Part shown: in pieces, positions 1 through 9,354 of the stretch
Layout: the number at the start of each line of letters is the position of its first letter
How positions within the stretch are numbered: the first letter of the stretch is position 1
From: Neodidymelliopsis sp. IMI 364377
Lineage: Eukaryota > Ascomycota > Dothideomycetes > Pleosporales > Didymellaceae
DNA: 64,000 bases
NCBI GenBank assembly: GCA_027946375.1
Contig: JAPEUT010000030.1
Span: 1 to 64,000, forward strand
Direction of reading: 5' to 3'
Notes under the pieces: model-generated
The model's database searches: none
What the model saw: the letters and a program-made list of their open reading frames with translations, nothing else
Told to the model about the DNA's origin: nothing
Translations under genes and position numbers: made by a program

Positions 1-488
1 CTCCTCAACCTCCCCACGCCCTCAAATCCATGCACCAGGGGCCCGAACCGCGTAACCGTAAACACAGGCGCAGGCAACACATCCCGCACTCCCTGGTTCT
101 GCTCCACAAACACTGATAGCACCGTGTACGTGTCCCTCTGGCCCTCGACGACAAACGTCTTGAATCCCGAGACCTCGAAGACTGGGTTCGGCACGCTGGT
201 GCCCCACACGTCGGGTGCGGAGTGCGTTAGGGTGGCGAGCTTGTCGATTGCCGAGGGGGAGTTGGAGGTCGTTTCGTGGACGAGCGGGAGCAGGGCGGAG
301 AAGGAGGGGCTGGGGCCGTGGAGGGTGAAGGTGTCGGTGTGTGGGGTTGTGATGGCGAGGTAGAGGATGGAGGAGGGCGTGAGGGTGAGAGGGGCGAAGT
401 CGTCGGGAGGTTTGGTGCAGGGTTGAGGGCTGAGAGAGGGGGTGGTTGGTGTGGTGTCGTGGAAGAAGATTGCGTCGTTGTTGGTCAT
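1..488 (-). CDS. Hypothetical protein, partial (C-terminus beyond the window edge)
   Basis: An open frame runs on the minus strand from the ATG at 488 to the window edge with no stop, about 162 codons. It begins MTNNDAIFFHDTTPTTPS. The codons are C-rich at third positions, as in the neighbouring genes, which supports real coding. The N-terminal 40 residues are Pro/Thr-rich; the rest alternates hydrophobic and polar residues (for example FEVSGFKTFVVEGQRDTYTV), suggesting beta structure. There is no signal peptide or recognised motif. A TATA-like run (atatatat) lies at 529-536, about 40 nt upstream of the ATG. I do not recognise the family, and introns further downstream cannot be judged. Confidence 0.55.
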   Translation of the reverse strand, partial: MTNNDAIFFHDTTPTTPSLSPQPCTKPPDDFAPLTLTPSSILYLAITTPHTDTFTLHGPSPSFSALLPLVHETTSNSPSAIDKLATLTHSAPDVWGTSVPNPVFEVSGFKTFVVEGQRDTYTVLSVFVEQNQGVRDVLPAPVFTVTRFGPLVHGFEGVGRLR

Positions 489-803
489 GATGGAGGTGTT
501 TGAGATGTGGTTGTTTGGTGGGTGGGGAATATATATATTGTTTGTTGTCTTTCTTTGCGTTTGCTCGTTGTCAGTCAATTTCACTTGAGTGCCAGGTCAC
601 CACTGTTGTCGGTAAAAGCAGGCTGGATAACGTAAGTGATTAGACTTCAATTTAGTGAGTAAAACAGGATACTGGACCGTATGCATTGATATCTTCGACA
701 ACCTAAGTCCGCCCAATACACGGTACACTGAACAACCCATGCTTTTACCCTTATGAATGAACGCCACAGCGCCGTATGCATGCCACGCTACCTCTTACAC
801 AAC
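489..803. other. Intergenic: promoter of the edge gene and 3' flank of EBP2
   Basis: No convincing ORF on either strand. The left part holds a TATA-like AT run at 529-536 upstream of the minus-strand edge gene. The right part is the 3' flank of the EBP2 gene. Nothing else was seen. Confidence 0.6.
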
Positions 804-2051
804 TCAGTGCTTGTTTGCCCGCCTGGCCTTGCCGGGTCTCGCCTTGGCAGCACCGCCAGTCTTGCCCTTCATCTTCCTCGACGAGAAGCCCCGGCCATCA
901 CCGCTAGACTCGGCAGTGTTGCTCTTTGCGTGTCGCTTCTTGCCGCCGAATCCAAACTTCTCGTTCTTCTTCTGGCGCTTGCCACCACCGGCTCGGCTCT
1001 CGCGGCGGTCGGGCTTGGAGTCGTCGGCCTCGAGGCCAATGTCGAAGAGGTCTTCCTCGTTGGTCTTGGTGATGTCTGCACCTTGACGTTCTGCAATTGT
1101 GTTAGCGTGTTCTCGAATAGATGCGTAGAGGTGGCTAGACGTACTCCTCTTCAACAAGTTGATCTGCTCCATGGTGTCCCTCTTCTCCTTGGCACGCTCT
1201 TGCATCTTCGCGACCTGGACCTGCTTGCCGAACTTCTTCAGATCCCTCTGCTTGCGCGCCTCAGCGGATGCCTTCTTGCCCGCAGCCTCGTCAATCAGCT
1301 TCTGCTTGATCTTGCCCATGTGCTCGTCGCTCTTCACCATCTCGGCGAAGTAGTCTGCCGGTCGCGAGAACGAAACGCCCTCCTTCTTCAATCGGCCGCG
1401 TGCGTCCTTGACAGCGGACAGGCACTGCTTGTAGAAGGCAAGCTCGCGGTTCAGGTCGTCTTCGACGTCGGCGATCTCAACTGGCTCGGTGGTGGTTACA
1501 GACTGGTACTCGGAGAAAGCGAGCTTCGAGTATGGGAGTTGTATGCGGTTGAGGGCTGCGGTAAGAGCGGCGGTGTTGTTGATTGTCAAGCGCTGGTGGG
1601 GGATGATGTCGCCCTTGTCCTCGGAAGCCAGAGACTCAATGTCGGAAAGCGGGATATCTTCGTCGTCCTCTGCATCCTCATCCTCCTCGTCGTCGCCACT
1701 AACGTCGCTCTCGCTATCCTCAAGACGCGAAAGGTCGAAGGCAGGTCGCTCCTCCTCGTCATCCTCGCTGTCGTCCTCATCCTCACTGCCCTCAGTCTCC
1801 CACTCAACCTCCTTCTCTGTCGCCTTTGCAGCCTTCTTCTCGTTCTTGGAAGGTTTCGCCTTGCCGTTAACCTTCACTTCCACCTCATCCAGCGGCACAC
1901 CTCCCGCCTCCTCATCGTCCACATCAGCAACCGCAAGCGCATTCTTTTCCTTGCGCTGCTTGGCCGCCTTCTCCTTCTTGCGCTGCTTCTCGAGCGCAAA
2001 GTTGCGGCCCTTTCGGGCATCCAGCATGTTCTTGAGCTTTGGTCCGGCCAT
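804..2051 (-). CDS. EBP2: rRNA-processing protein EBP2 (Ebp2 family), two exons
   Basis: Nucleolar protein of the EBP2 family, needed for 27S pre-rRNA processing and 60S subunit assembly. Exons are 2051-1145 and 1090-804, giving 397 aa. The middle is an acidic Glu/Asp/Ser tract. The conserved domain follows, with LAFYKQCLSAVKDARGRLKK, the segment RPADYFAEMVKSDEHMGKIK, and KKFGKQVQ. The C-terminus carries the signature GGGKRQKKNEKFGFGGKKRH followed by a basic tail. I chose the ATG at 2051 (MAGPKLKNML) over an upstream in-frame start because the family begins there. The 54-nt intron 1091-1144 (donor GTACGT, branch GCTAAC, acceptor GCAG) has no stop and keeps the frame, so it looks coding. Removing it restores LLKRKRQGAD, as in relatives. 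The gene is divergent from the HSBP1-like gene. Confidence 0.93.
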   Translation of the reverse strand: MAGPKLKNMLDARKGRNFALEKQRKKEKAAKQRKEKNALAVADVDDEEAGGVPLDEVEVKVNGKAKPSKNEKKAAKATEKEVEWETEGSEDEDDSEDDEEERPAFDLSRLEDSESDVSGDDEEDEDAEDDEDIPLSDIESLASEDKGDIIPHQRLTINNTAALTAALNRIQLPYSKLAFSEYQSVTTTEPVEIADVEDDLNRELAFYKQCLSAVKDARGRLKKEGVSFSRPADYFAEMVKSDEHMGKIKQKLIDEAAGKKASAEARKQRDLKKFGKQVQVAKMQERAKEKRDTMEQINLLKRSTSSHLYASIREHANTIAERQGADITKTNEEDLFDIGLEADDSKPDRRESRAGGGKRQKKNEKFGFGGKKRHAKSNTAESSGDGRGFSSRKMKGKTGGAAKARPGKARRANKH

Positions 2052-2319
2052 GTCGAATTGGTTTGCAGTCGTATGGGTGTTTGCTGGTTTCGAGTGCGAG
2101 TTCAGATGTCCAAGCTTCCTTTCCAAAAATTATCGTGAGGGCAAGCGCTAGCGGTATTCTGCCGTTCACCGCCCGTCGATAAGGAAAGAAGCCGCGGCGT
2201 CGCACGTCACGTGCAACTTTGACATTCACTGGTTGTTGTTGTATCCTGTTAGCTAACAGTACACCTTATTTCATATCTAGTCCGCATCGAAGTCTTTGCG
2301 AAAGGTCACGTCGTTCAAC
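2052..2319. promoter_or_regulatory. Shared divergent promoter of EBP2 and the HSBP1-like gene
   Basis: The start codons of the minus-strand EBP2 and the plus-strand HSBP1-like gene are 268 bp apart, so this interval must hold both promoters and 5' UTRs. No recognised factor site was identified. Confidence 0.5.
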
Positions 2320-2665
2320 ATGGCGACTCCCCAAAAGCAACCTCCAACTCCCAGCGATGTAACAGTGCGACTTCTCCCACCGCTCCCACCTAAATACGAC
2401 TAACCCCGCCCAGTCTCCCGGCTTCAACAACAGCACCGACAGCTCAGGCGAGCTGGCTGCCGTTGTCGACGACCTGCTTAACCAGCTCAACACAAAGTTC
2501 ACCAGTATCAGCAGTGAGCTGTTGTCTAAGAGTTAGTTGTGCTGTAGATCTAATAAGATTGAACTAACAGAATACGCAGTGGATGATATGTCGAGGCGGC
2601 TTGATAGTCTCGAGGCGCAGATTCAGGCGGGCGAGGGGGGTAAGGGCTCGGGATCTGGGAAGTAG
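2320..2665 (+). CDS. Heat shock factor-binding protein 1 (HSBP1)-like, three exons
   Basis: Small coiled-coil protein of the HSBP1 family; in animals it binds the trimeric coiled coil of heat shock factor. The role in fungi is less clear. Exons are 2320-2358, 2414-2531 and 2580-2665 (80 aa); introns are 55 and 48 nt with donors GTAACA and GTTAGT and branch sites GACTAAC and AACTAAC. The spliced product contains LAAVVDDLLNQLNTKFTSIS then MDDMSRRLDSLEAQIQAG, which match the two conserved heptad segments of HSBP1 (VQ.LL.Q.Q.KFQ.MSDQI, then RIDDMSSRIDDLE). The length fits the family (about 75-100 aa). The N-terminus is a short Pro/Ser/Gly-rich leader and the C-terminus a Gly/Ser/Lys tail. It converges on the PDI gene. 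Confidence 0.88.
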
Positions 2666-2940
2666 GTGGGGTTCCTGAATGGAGAGGGTGTGAAGGTGGA
2701 GACAGAATTACGACACGACATAGCATTGAAAGGCGTTGGGCATAGTTTGTAGAAAGCATCGCGAATTGATATCATGATTCTATCTATACACGCTGATCAT
2801 ACTCGTGCCACGTGTGAGCCTAGGCTGCACTTTTGTATTTGTTAGCCATTCTCCCGCGGACGCACATTGTACACATATACACACTGGCAAGGTAAGGCCT
2901 ATAGCACCGCGTCTGCTGTCTCAAAGAAACAACTGTTTCT

Positions 2941-4086
2941 CTACAACTCGCTCTTCTCATCGGTGCCCAAGAACTTCTTCAGGATGTTGCTCCTGCTAAT
3001 CAGATCGTCGAGCTTCTCGGGTGCGAGGTTGCCCTTGCTGATCAGACCCTGCAGACGCTTGGACTCCTTCTCGGCGTACTCCTTGTTGGCACCAATCTTC
3101 TGGAACACTTTGACGTAGTACTGGGCGTACTTGTCCTTCAGTGTCGAGGCGAGAGTGGTAGCCTCCTCGACGCCCTCGCCGTACGCAGACTGGAACTTGG
3201 CAATGACAGTGTCGAAAGCCTCGATAGTGCCACCGGTGGCATCAAGACCACCACCAACAGCGCGGTGGGTGCCAGAGTTCTCGTTGAGGAACTGGACGAA
3301 AGCCTCCTCGGAGCGACCGCCCTGGTAGGGGGTGGGCTCGGTGGAACCCTTCTTGAAGAACTTGATGGTAGGGTACGAGGAGACGCCCTGCTCCTTAGCG
3401 AGAGCCTTTGCGTTCTCAGCTTCGGCGTCGACCTTGGCGACCAGGACGTTGGGCTCGTTGACGAAGGTGTTGGCGAGGGCCTCCCAGATGGGAGCGAGGG
3501 TCTTGCAGTCTGGAGGTTGTTAGTAATTGACTACATATTGTGAGTGGGGAGACGTACGTCCGCACCACGGCGCAGTGAAGGCAACAAGAACATCCTGGTC
3601 CTTTCCAACCTTCTGCTTGAAGCTCTGGTCGTCCAGGTAGGTAACAGCGCTGGGCAGCTTGCCCTTGACCTTGGGCTTGACCGTCGTCTTCTCGGTGATG
3701 AACTTGGTCAAGCTCTCAAGGTCACGGCCGCCCTTGTAGTCCTCAGGCTTGTCGCTCTTGCCATCGAACCATTTCAGTGTGGGGAATCCAGTGACTCCGA
3801 AGCGCTTGCCCAGAGACTTGTGTTCGTCCGCATCGACCTTTGCGACCGAGACCTTGCCAACGGCGTGCTGGAAACCGGTGGCGAGTTCCTCGTAGACGGG
3901 GGCGAGGTTCTTGCAGTGTCCGCACCACGGGGCGAAGAACTCGACAAGTGCGGGCTTGCCAGACTTCAGGACGACATCGTCGAAGTTCTTGGGTGTGAGG
4001 TCGATAACGGAGGATGCGGGCGCAGAGGCGGAGGCCAGGGCGGGCAGCAGCGCGATCGCCGCGGGCAGTAGGCGGTTGAAGAGCAT
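2941..4086 (-). CDS. Protein disulfide isomerase, ERp38/TigA type, two exons
   Basis: ER-lumen thiol-disulfide oxidoreductase that forms and rearranges disulfides in secretory proteins. Exons are 4086-3558 and 3509-2941 (365 aa), joined across a 48-nt intron (GTACGT donor, ATTACTAAC branch) that splits the His codon of the second active site. Residues 1-21 are a signal peptide (MLFNRLLPAAIALLPALASA). Two thioredoxin domains follow, each with a canonical active site: APWCGHCKNL (Cys55, Cys58) and APWCGHCKTL (Cys175, Cys178). The C-terminal third is helical and charged, as in the ERp29c domain of this subfamily. The protein ends DEKSEL, so the likely ER-retrieval signal is KSEL rather than HDEL or KDEL. 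Length and domain order fit fungal ERp38/TigA proteins. Confidence 0.93.
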
Positions 4087-4463
4087 AGCGAGAGTTTTGT
4101 GAAGTCCTCGAGTGTGGATGAGGCCTCGGATGTATGAGAGTTTGCAATTGTGAAGGCAAGCTACTTCGAGATAGCTGCAGGTGGCGGTGGCCTTGGCAGA
4201 CGTGGCCTCTAGGTTCTCGAGTAAGCTGTTTCACTTACAAATCGAATGCGGTGACGCAACGTCGCAGATAGTCTTTTTAATCACTGGAAGCGTATGGTGT
4301 AAGTTAAATTAGTACTACAAGCTGCTCGAACTTATGGTTCAGGGTTCAGGGTGGCGGTCACATGCGTGGGGTACCGTAATTTGTAGCAAAGCCTACAACA
4401 TGTACATCTTTTAGAAGTGTAAACTGGGTATCAAATATCCACCATCTTCGTTCTAAAAACACC
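4087..4463. other. Intergenic: PDI promoter and thioredoxin 3' flank
   Basis: About 377 bp with no credible ORF. It carries the 5' UTR and promoter of the minus-strand PDI gene on the left and the 3' UTR of the thioredoxin gene on the right. Confidence 0.5.
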
Positions 4464-4931
4464 CTACTTCTTCTTCTGCATAAGCCTTTCGAGCATGCTC
4501 AATCCATCTCCCTCGTTTGTAGGCTTCTTCTCGGATGGTTTGTCGGTCGTTGTCTTCTCATTCTGAGCAGTTGTCTCTGAAGCTGCAGCTGGCTGCGCAG
4601 ACTTGACCTCAGCAGCCGCACTTTCGACAATGCTCTTCAATTTTCTCGGATCCGCGCCCTTGACTTCCTCCACCTGTTTCCCATCCTTGAACAGCAGGAA
4701 CGTCGGCATAGCTTGGATTCCATACTGTGCTGCAATCTCCCGCGCCTCGTCGACATTGACTTTGACGAATGCAAACTTTCCGGGCACGGCGTGCGCAGTG
4801 CTGAGCTGGTTATAAATGGGAGCGATGGTTTTGCACGGCGGACACCATGTCGCGTAGAAGTCCGCGATAAGATATGTGTGTCCGCTCAAAAGCGTCCGAA
4901 AATGGAGGGGTGCAGTGACTTCTGTGGGCAT
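4464..4931 (-). CDS. Thioredoxin-like protein with WCPPC active site and a charged C-terminal tail
   Basis: Single exon, 155 aa. Residues 1-105 form a thioredoxin fold: LIADFYATWCPPCKTIAPIY (Cys30, Cys33), then FVKVNVDEAREIAAQYGIQA and the cis-Pro segment MPTFLLFKDGKQV. There is no signal peptide, so it is probably cytosolic. The active site is CPPC, not the classical CGPC; a Pro between the cysteines usually alters redox potential. Residues 106-155 are an Ala/Thr/Lys/Glu-rich tail ending SMLERLMQKKK, absent from ordinary 105-aa thioredoxins. It lies upstream of the PDI gene on the same strand, but about 380 bp separates them and I infer no joint regulation. The family is secure; the exact redox partner is unknown. 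Confidence 0.9.
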   Translation of the reverse strand: MPTEVTAPLHFRTLLSGHTYLIADFYATWCPPCKTIAPIYNQLSTAHAVPGKFAFVKVNVDEAREIAAQYGIQAMPTFLLFKDGKQVEEVKGADPRKLKSIVESAAAEVKSAQPAAASETTAQNEKTTTDKPSEKKPTNEGDGLSMLERLMQKKK

Positions 4932-5446
4932 TGTGGTGTCTGGTTCACAAATAGGATGTTGTAGTCGATGAACGTGCTTTGACGTCCGACGATGCAGTGA
5001 TTTGACAGATGCTGCTGTGATGCTTTGTAGTGGAAGTCGTCTTGTCTATGAAGTAAGGATTCGCAATGTTGTGGAAGATTCTACGTGCTCAGCGTATGTT
5101 CAAAGTGGAAGTTGTAGACTGATCTCGGCCAATCAGCATTTGTCATCCGGTTGCCCCACTCATACCTGTACTTGTGGCGTTGTTTCTCAGAGTACCTACC
5201 GCAGACCAAAGATGAACAGTTGTTGTATGGTCGAGACACATGTCGTGTGTCGCCTTTGTGACATTTCCACAGATTGACACCTTGCTGTGAGGGAAGCAAA
5301 GATATAACGGTAGAAAACTTGGCGAATACAGGTGTGAAAGTTGTATCTATCACTGACGTGCCTTAACCGTGAACGCCTCGCTATGCTCGTGAGCTTGTAT
5401 AAAGTCGTAATTTCTTGCCAAGATTGCAATACTAAATGCACCCTCC
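4932..5446. other. Intergenic: nothing recognised
   Basis: About 515 bp between the thioredoxin start and the TRAPP gene stop, both on the minus strand. Short ORFs overlap on both strands, but none starts well or resembles a family. Confidence 0.5.
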
Positions 5447-6321
5447 CTAGCCTCCTCCTCTTCCCAGGATTTCCTCCCTTTCCAGCACCTCTGGTTTGAA
5501 CTTGATCAGGAACACCGTCTTGTCCGGCCACATTGCCTTTGCGTCTTTTCCCTGCTCCTGCTCGCCCACACTGTGCGCCGTCACGCCCTCTGTCGGAAAT
5601 CCAGCACCGTCGCACACCCCTTCTATCACGCCGGCGACAAACGCCGCACAGTTCAGACTGCTGAGTTCCCTTGGTAACGAAATGTACTGGTTGACCATGG
5701 GCTCGTTGTCGAACAGCATGTACTGCCCCGGTTCTGTACTTGACTTCTCGAGCGCATCGGCCGGCCGCCCGAAGAGGTGACGATATAGAGTTTGCGCAAT
5801 GAACTGGAGGAGCGGGAGGATTCTGGTCGGCCGTATGCTTGCGAGGGGGTTGGACGAGCGCGAGAGGAGGAGGTCGAGGAGTCGGAGGCCAATGGGGTAA
5901 CCCTGTGAGTTGAGTCTATGCAGATTGTCAGTGTGGGTGCGCGCATGTTCGCTGCAGGGTGCCCATACTTCTGTTCTAGATCTCCAACGTTTGAGACCCC
6001 TCGTTGCGCGTATGCGATCATCTCAATGAAGAGGTATGCAAACGCCGCCCTGCTAAGCTCCGCGTTCTTGCTCCTGTTCAAGTTTCGGTCGTATATGCTC
6101 TTCTTGTTCGACGGGTACCGCAGACCCGGGCCCTGGTTTGGTGTCCCGCTCATCGTTGCGCTGCGTGCTTGTGCTACCGGCCGGTCGTAGTGCGATTGTT
6201 GTTGCGTGAGTGGCCTTTGCTCGAGTGGTGCAACAGGTGCGACTTGCGGCGGGCGTGCTGGTGGTGAGAGGGGTGTTGCGGGGGTGTGATGGTGGGAATG
6301 TATGGGAATGATCCCGGCCAT
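5447..6321 (-). CDS. TRS31: TRAPP complex subunit Trs31/TRAPPC5, two exons
   Basis: Core subunit of the TRAPP tethering complexes that activate Rab GTPase Ypt1 in ER-to-Golgi traffic (Bet3 family). The conserved start region reads KKSIYDRNLNRSKNAELSRA, then FAYLFIEMIAYAQRGVSNVG and DLEQK. A 53-nt intron (5968-5916, donor GTATGG, branch CTGAC, acceptor TAG) joins this to LNSQGYPIGLRLLDLLLSR and the C-terminal half with MLFDNEPMVNQYISLP and NCAAFVAGVIEGVCDGAGFP. The stop is at 5447. Two starts are possible. The ATG at 6153 (MSGTPNQG) gives 217 aa, close to the family norm. The ATG at 6321 (MAGIIPIHSH) has a strong context and adds 56 Pro/Thr/His-rich residues. I give the longer span, but the shorter is equally defensible. 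Confidence 0.9.
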
Positions 6322-6504
6322 GCTGGAGCTCGTCCACCGTAGTTGCCGTTTGGTGGAGCGCGATGTGGGTCCTGCAAGGCGCGTGCGGTGAGGCTGATCC
6401 GCCAAGCAACAACGACATGTCGTCGACAGCAAACTTGGATTTTTCAATACATCATCGAAGGCCTCCAGAGTAGTTCACTTGTCAGCATTGAAACAAGACT
6501 CTAC

Positions 6505-6990
6505 AACATGATGGAGACTTGATTGATTGATTGACTGAGTGACCGGTAGCCATCAGATCATCTCCACCACCACTACATACGAAAGGAACGACGTAGTAAC
6601 GAACGCCATGAACGAAATGAACGACGTAATGAACGCCGTATACATCCCCATATCATACAGGAGGAACGGCACAATGTATGCCGTGTATGGAAATAGCAGC
6701 GGAATAAACGCTGACAGTGAAGGTTGGAGACAGACACGATCTTGGAACTCGGTCAGGAACGTCGCAATAAACGTCGTAAACAAAAGGAACGACGTAATGA
6801 ACGCCGTATACATCTCCACCATCATACAAGAGGAACAGCACAACAAGCGCTGTGTATGGAATACAAGATGAATTTAACAGCGGAACAAACGCTGACATTG
6901 AAGGTTGGAGCTCCTCAAACAAGTTGAAGCAATCCACTCATTCGCGAGCGAATTGGGATGCAGGATTCTCCGGCAGACTGACGCGGTAGC
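6505..6990. repeat. Repeat module, copy 1 (degenerate minisatellite plus conserved ends)
   Basis: The first copy of a module seen three times in the window. It opens with a segment around gatggagacttgattgattg, then catcagatcatctccaccac. A degenerate array follows with words such as gaacgacgtaatgaacgccg and ggaataaacgctgacag. It closes at about 6878-6960 with cggaacaaacgctgacattg, aaggttggagctcctcaaac and an imperfect gcgagcgaattgg. The module ends exactly where the downstream minus-strand gene stops (6991). The same arrangement is found at 8868-9290, and a short form at 13045-13240. It has no coding potential that I trust. Confidence 0.75.
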
Positions 6991-8533
6991 TCACTGCGGC
7001 GACTCTTCCCTATCAACAAGAGCAGTCATGCTCTCATCGATGGGTTCTGCCAAGTCTTCGTCTCCAGCCCTACGATGTTGTAGCAAGTCTAGCGGATTGC
7101 CGCTGTTCTTTATCCATCGTGAGAGCGAGCCGAGGAGGCTGCCAGTCTGCTGTGGTTTCTCGATCCGACCACTCTGCTGCTGCTTGCCGCTGCCTTTGCC
7201 ACTACCCTGCCGTCTGTTGTTTTTCTTTTTGAGTGGCGGTGGTTGTGAGGCAGAGGGAGCAGAGGGAGGTACAGGCACAGGCGCAGGAGCAGGTGCAGAC
7301 GCAGACGCAGGCGCAGGAGCAGGAGCAGGAGCAAATGCAGGTGCAAATGCCGGAGCAAACGCAGGAGCACGGTTGTACATGCTGGCCACTGGTCGGAACG
7401 ACGGCTGCGGAGGAAGCATCTGGCCGTGTAGCTGGGGCATCGAAGGCATCGCGTACGGCGAAGGAGGCATGTTGCTGTACGGATACGCTTGATTGCCGTA
7501 GCCAGGTGTGGGCTGCCAACCACGCTGTCCACCGTACTGCGTGCCAGGCATGCCACCGAACTGCTGACTCGACTGCGACCTGTAGCCATACGGATTAGCT
7601 TGCATGCCACCGAACTGCTGTGCCGATCCGGAGCCGAATGGGTTGGCTAGTGGGTGGCGGATCTGCGAACCCGGCATGTTGCCGTACCCAGCAGGCTGCA
7701 TGTACGGAGTTGCAGCACGAGCTTGAGGATTGTACCGCGGCCCAGTGAATGCGAAGGCCAAGCTGGCACCCATCTGGTAGCCTGCCGGGTATCTATAGTC
7801 GGCGAACTGCGGTACATTCCCGTCGTCGTAGCTGGCATCCTGTCGGATGTAGCCGTTCGCTTGCAAGACAAGGAACTGGAACTTGCTGGGTACAACTTGC
7901 ATACCGGCAACAGCTGTGGCTCGGTCGGGAAGATAACCGAGGCGGCACCAGGAGTTCAGCGTGTTGTAAGCTTTCGGGCAGCACTGCGAGTACGGTTAGT
8001 CTGACGGTGACGAAGCGCAGGAAACGAATGCTTACAGGAGCAGACAGGTGCTGGAGTCCACAGAGACCACAGGGATTCGTACACGGCACTGCACAAGGCT
8101 CACTGTGCTGTGCCTTGAAGCAGATTTTGCAGTGGTTGCCATGTTTGATTCCGGGTGGCAGCTGGACGTCGTTGCCGGGGAGAAAGTAGAAGTCACCTGC
8201 AGGAGGGATGTACCGGTACGGGTGAAGCATATGCACACGGTAGCCTGCGGGTAGTGCTTGGGGTGTCACCGGGTAGAGCTGTCTCAGAGAGTTCTGGTCA
8301 AGCTGGTAGCCGGAGGTATCGGGGTGAACATGAAGCTCAGCCCGTGCTCTTGTGGTCCGGGGACTTGGTAGGGATTGGTTGAACTGGACATCTGCGGTCA
8401 GTGTTAGCAACTGAATCGCTAATCATAGGGTGAGCGGCTCACTGTGGTGTACAGCTAGAGAGCAAAGGTTCACTGACAGGGCAGGTGTTATGAGCAGTGC
8501 TCCAAGCGAGCTAGGCTGCGTCACATGATACAT
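6991..8533 (-). CDS. Uncharacterised Cys/His-rich, Pro/Ala-rich protein (three-exon model)
   Basis: I do not recognise this gene. The secure part is exon 2 (8391-8036) spliced to exon 3 (7983-6991) across a 52-nt intron (GTAAGC donor, GACTAAC branch, GCAG acceptor). It contains a Cys/His cluster, HGNHCKICFKAQHSEPCAVP then CTNPCGLCGLQHLSAP|CCPK and WCRLGYLP, with spacing that suggests zinc binding. The C-terminal half is low-complexity: Gly/Gln/Tyr/Met-rich, then a run of Ala-Pro and Phe-Ala-Pro units, then a basic KKKNNRRQGSGKGSGK patch. The first exon (8533-8443, intron 8442-8392) is in frame and gives 479 aa, but is weak. An alternative ATG at 8391 reads MSSSTNPYQVPGPQEHG in another frame and stops after 35 codons, so a 5' frameshift is possible. 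An RNA- or protein-binding role would only be a guess. Confidence 0.6.
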
Positions 8534-8867
8534 GGAAGACTGGGAGCTACCGTTGCGGCCCAGGCGTTGTTCGTAGGTGAAAGGACGTCTACACCACGAT
8601 CATCAAGGACCTCCAGGCCGCCACAGCAGAATGGAAGCGTCAGACTGTCAGCGAAACGAACAACGTCAAGACAGTCTTTACGTTGTCGATGCTGACATGC
8701 GCTGCTGTCACTGCCTGGTCGTCAATGTTCGCTGAAGCCTGTACGCCTGTGACCAAGACTGCGTTTGTAGCCGTCACGGCTATAGAAGCAGATGGAGCTG
8801 ACAGAGGCTCGCTGTTTGTAGTCAGTCGACGCTGTATTATAGATCCTAAAGCACAGTAGAACGTGTT
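8534..8867. other. Intergenic: nothing recognised
   Basis: About 330 bp between the Cys-rich gene and repeat module copy 2, with stops in all frames. It probably includes the promoter of the minus-strand Cys-rich gene. Confidence 0.4.
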
Positions 8868-9290
8868 ATGTACTGGACAACATGTGATGGAGAATCAATT
8901 GATTGATTGACAGAATGACTTGTAGCCACCGGATCATCTCCACCACCACTATCATACAAGCTGGGCGGCGGAATAAACGCCGGTATAGAATAAAGGAGGA
9001 ACTGTCAACGGAATAAACGCTGACAGGTGGAACTGACAGCGGAATGAACGCTGATGTAGGATACATGAGGAACTGACAGCGGAATGAACGCTGATGTAGG
9101 ATACAGGATGAAACTGTCAGCGGATTGAACGCTGATGTAGGATACAAGGGAACCGTCAGCAGGATAAACGCGACATGGAACCGTCAGCAGAATGAACGCG
9201 ACATGGAACCGTCAGCAGAATAAACGCGACAACAAGGGTTGGAGCTCCTCAGTCAAATTGACGGGTTCTCTGACAACGCGAATAGTGGTG
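8868..9290. repeat. Repeat module, copy 2 with a clear minisatellite
   Basis: It opens with gatggagaatcaattgattg and ccggatcatctccaccacca, matching copy 1. From about 9005 to 9150 a 35-40 bp unit recurs, with the core aactgacagcggaatgaacg and a gatgtaggataca tail. From 9150 to 9232 a shorter unit, ggaaccgtcagcagaataaa, recurs about three times. The module ends with ggttggagctcctcagtcaa at 9235-9255, and about 100 bp later the minus-strand 536-aa gene stops (9355). The position relative to a minus-strand gene end is the same as for copy 1. Confidence 0.8.
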
Positions 9291-9354
9291 ACGTGGGCCA
9301 CAATGCTGAGGTGCTGTAAAGGGAGAGACCAAAGCGACTGGATGAAGAGTACGC

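Noticed and set aside
22..207. Minus-strand 61-codon ORF
   Set aside because: It lies in a different frame within the longer ATG-started edge gene and begins at GTG.
753..2138. Long plus-strand ORF of 461 codons
   Set aside because: It is the antisense shadow of EBP2; the minus strand carries the recognisable protein.
7233..7598. Plus-strand Gln/Glu-rich ORF
   Set aside because: It is the complement of the Pro/Ala-coding repeat in the Cys-rich gene.
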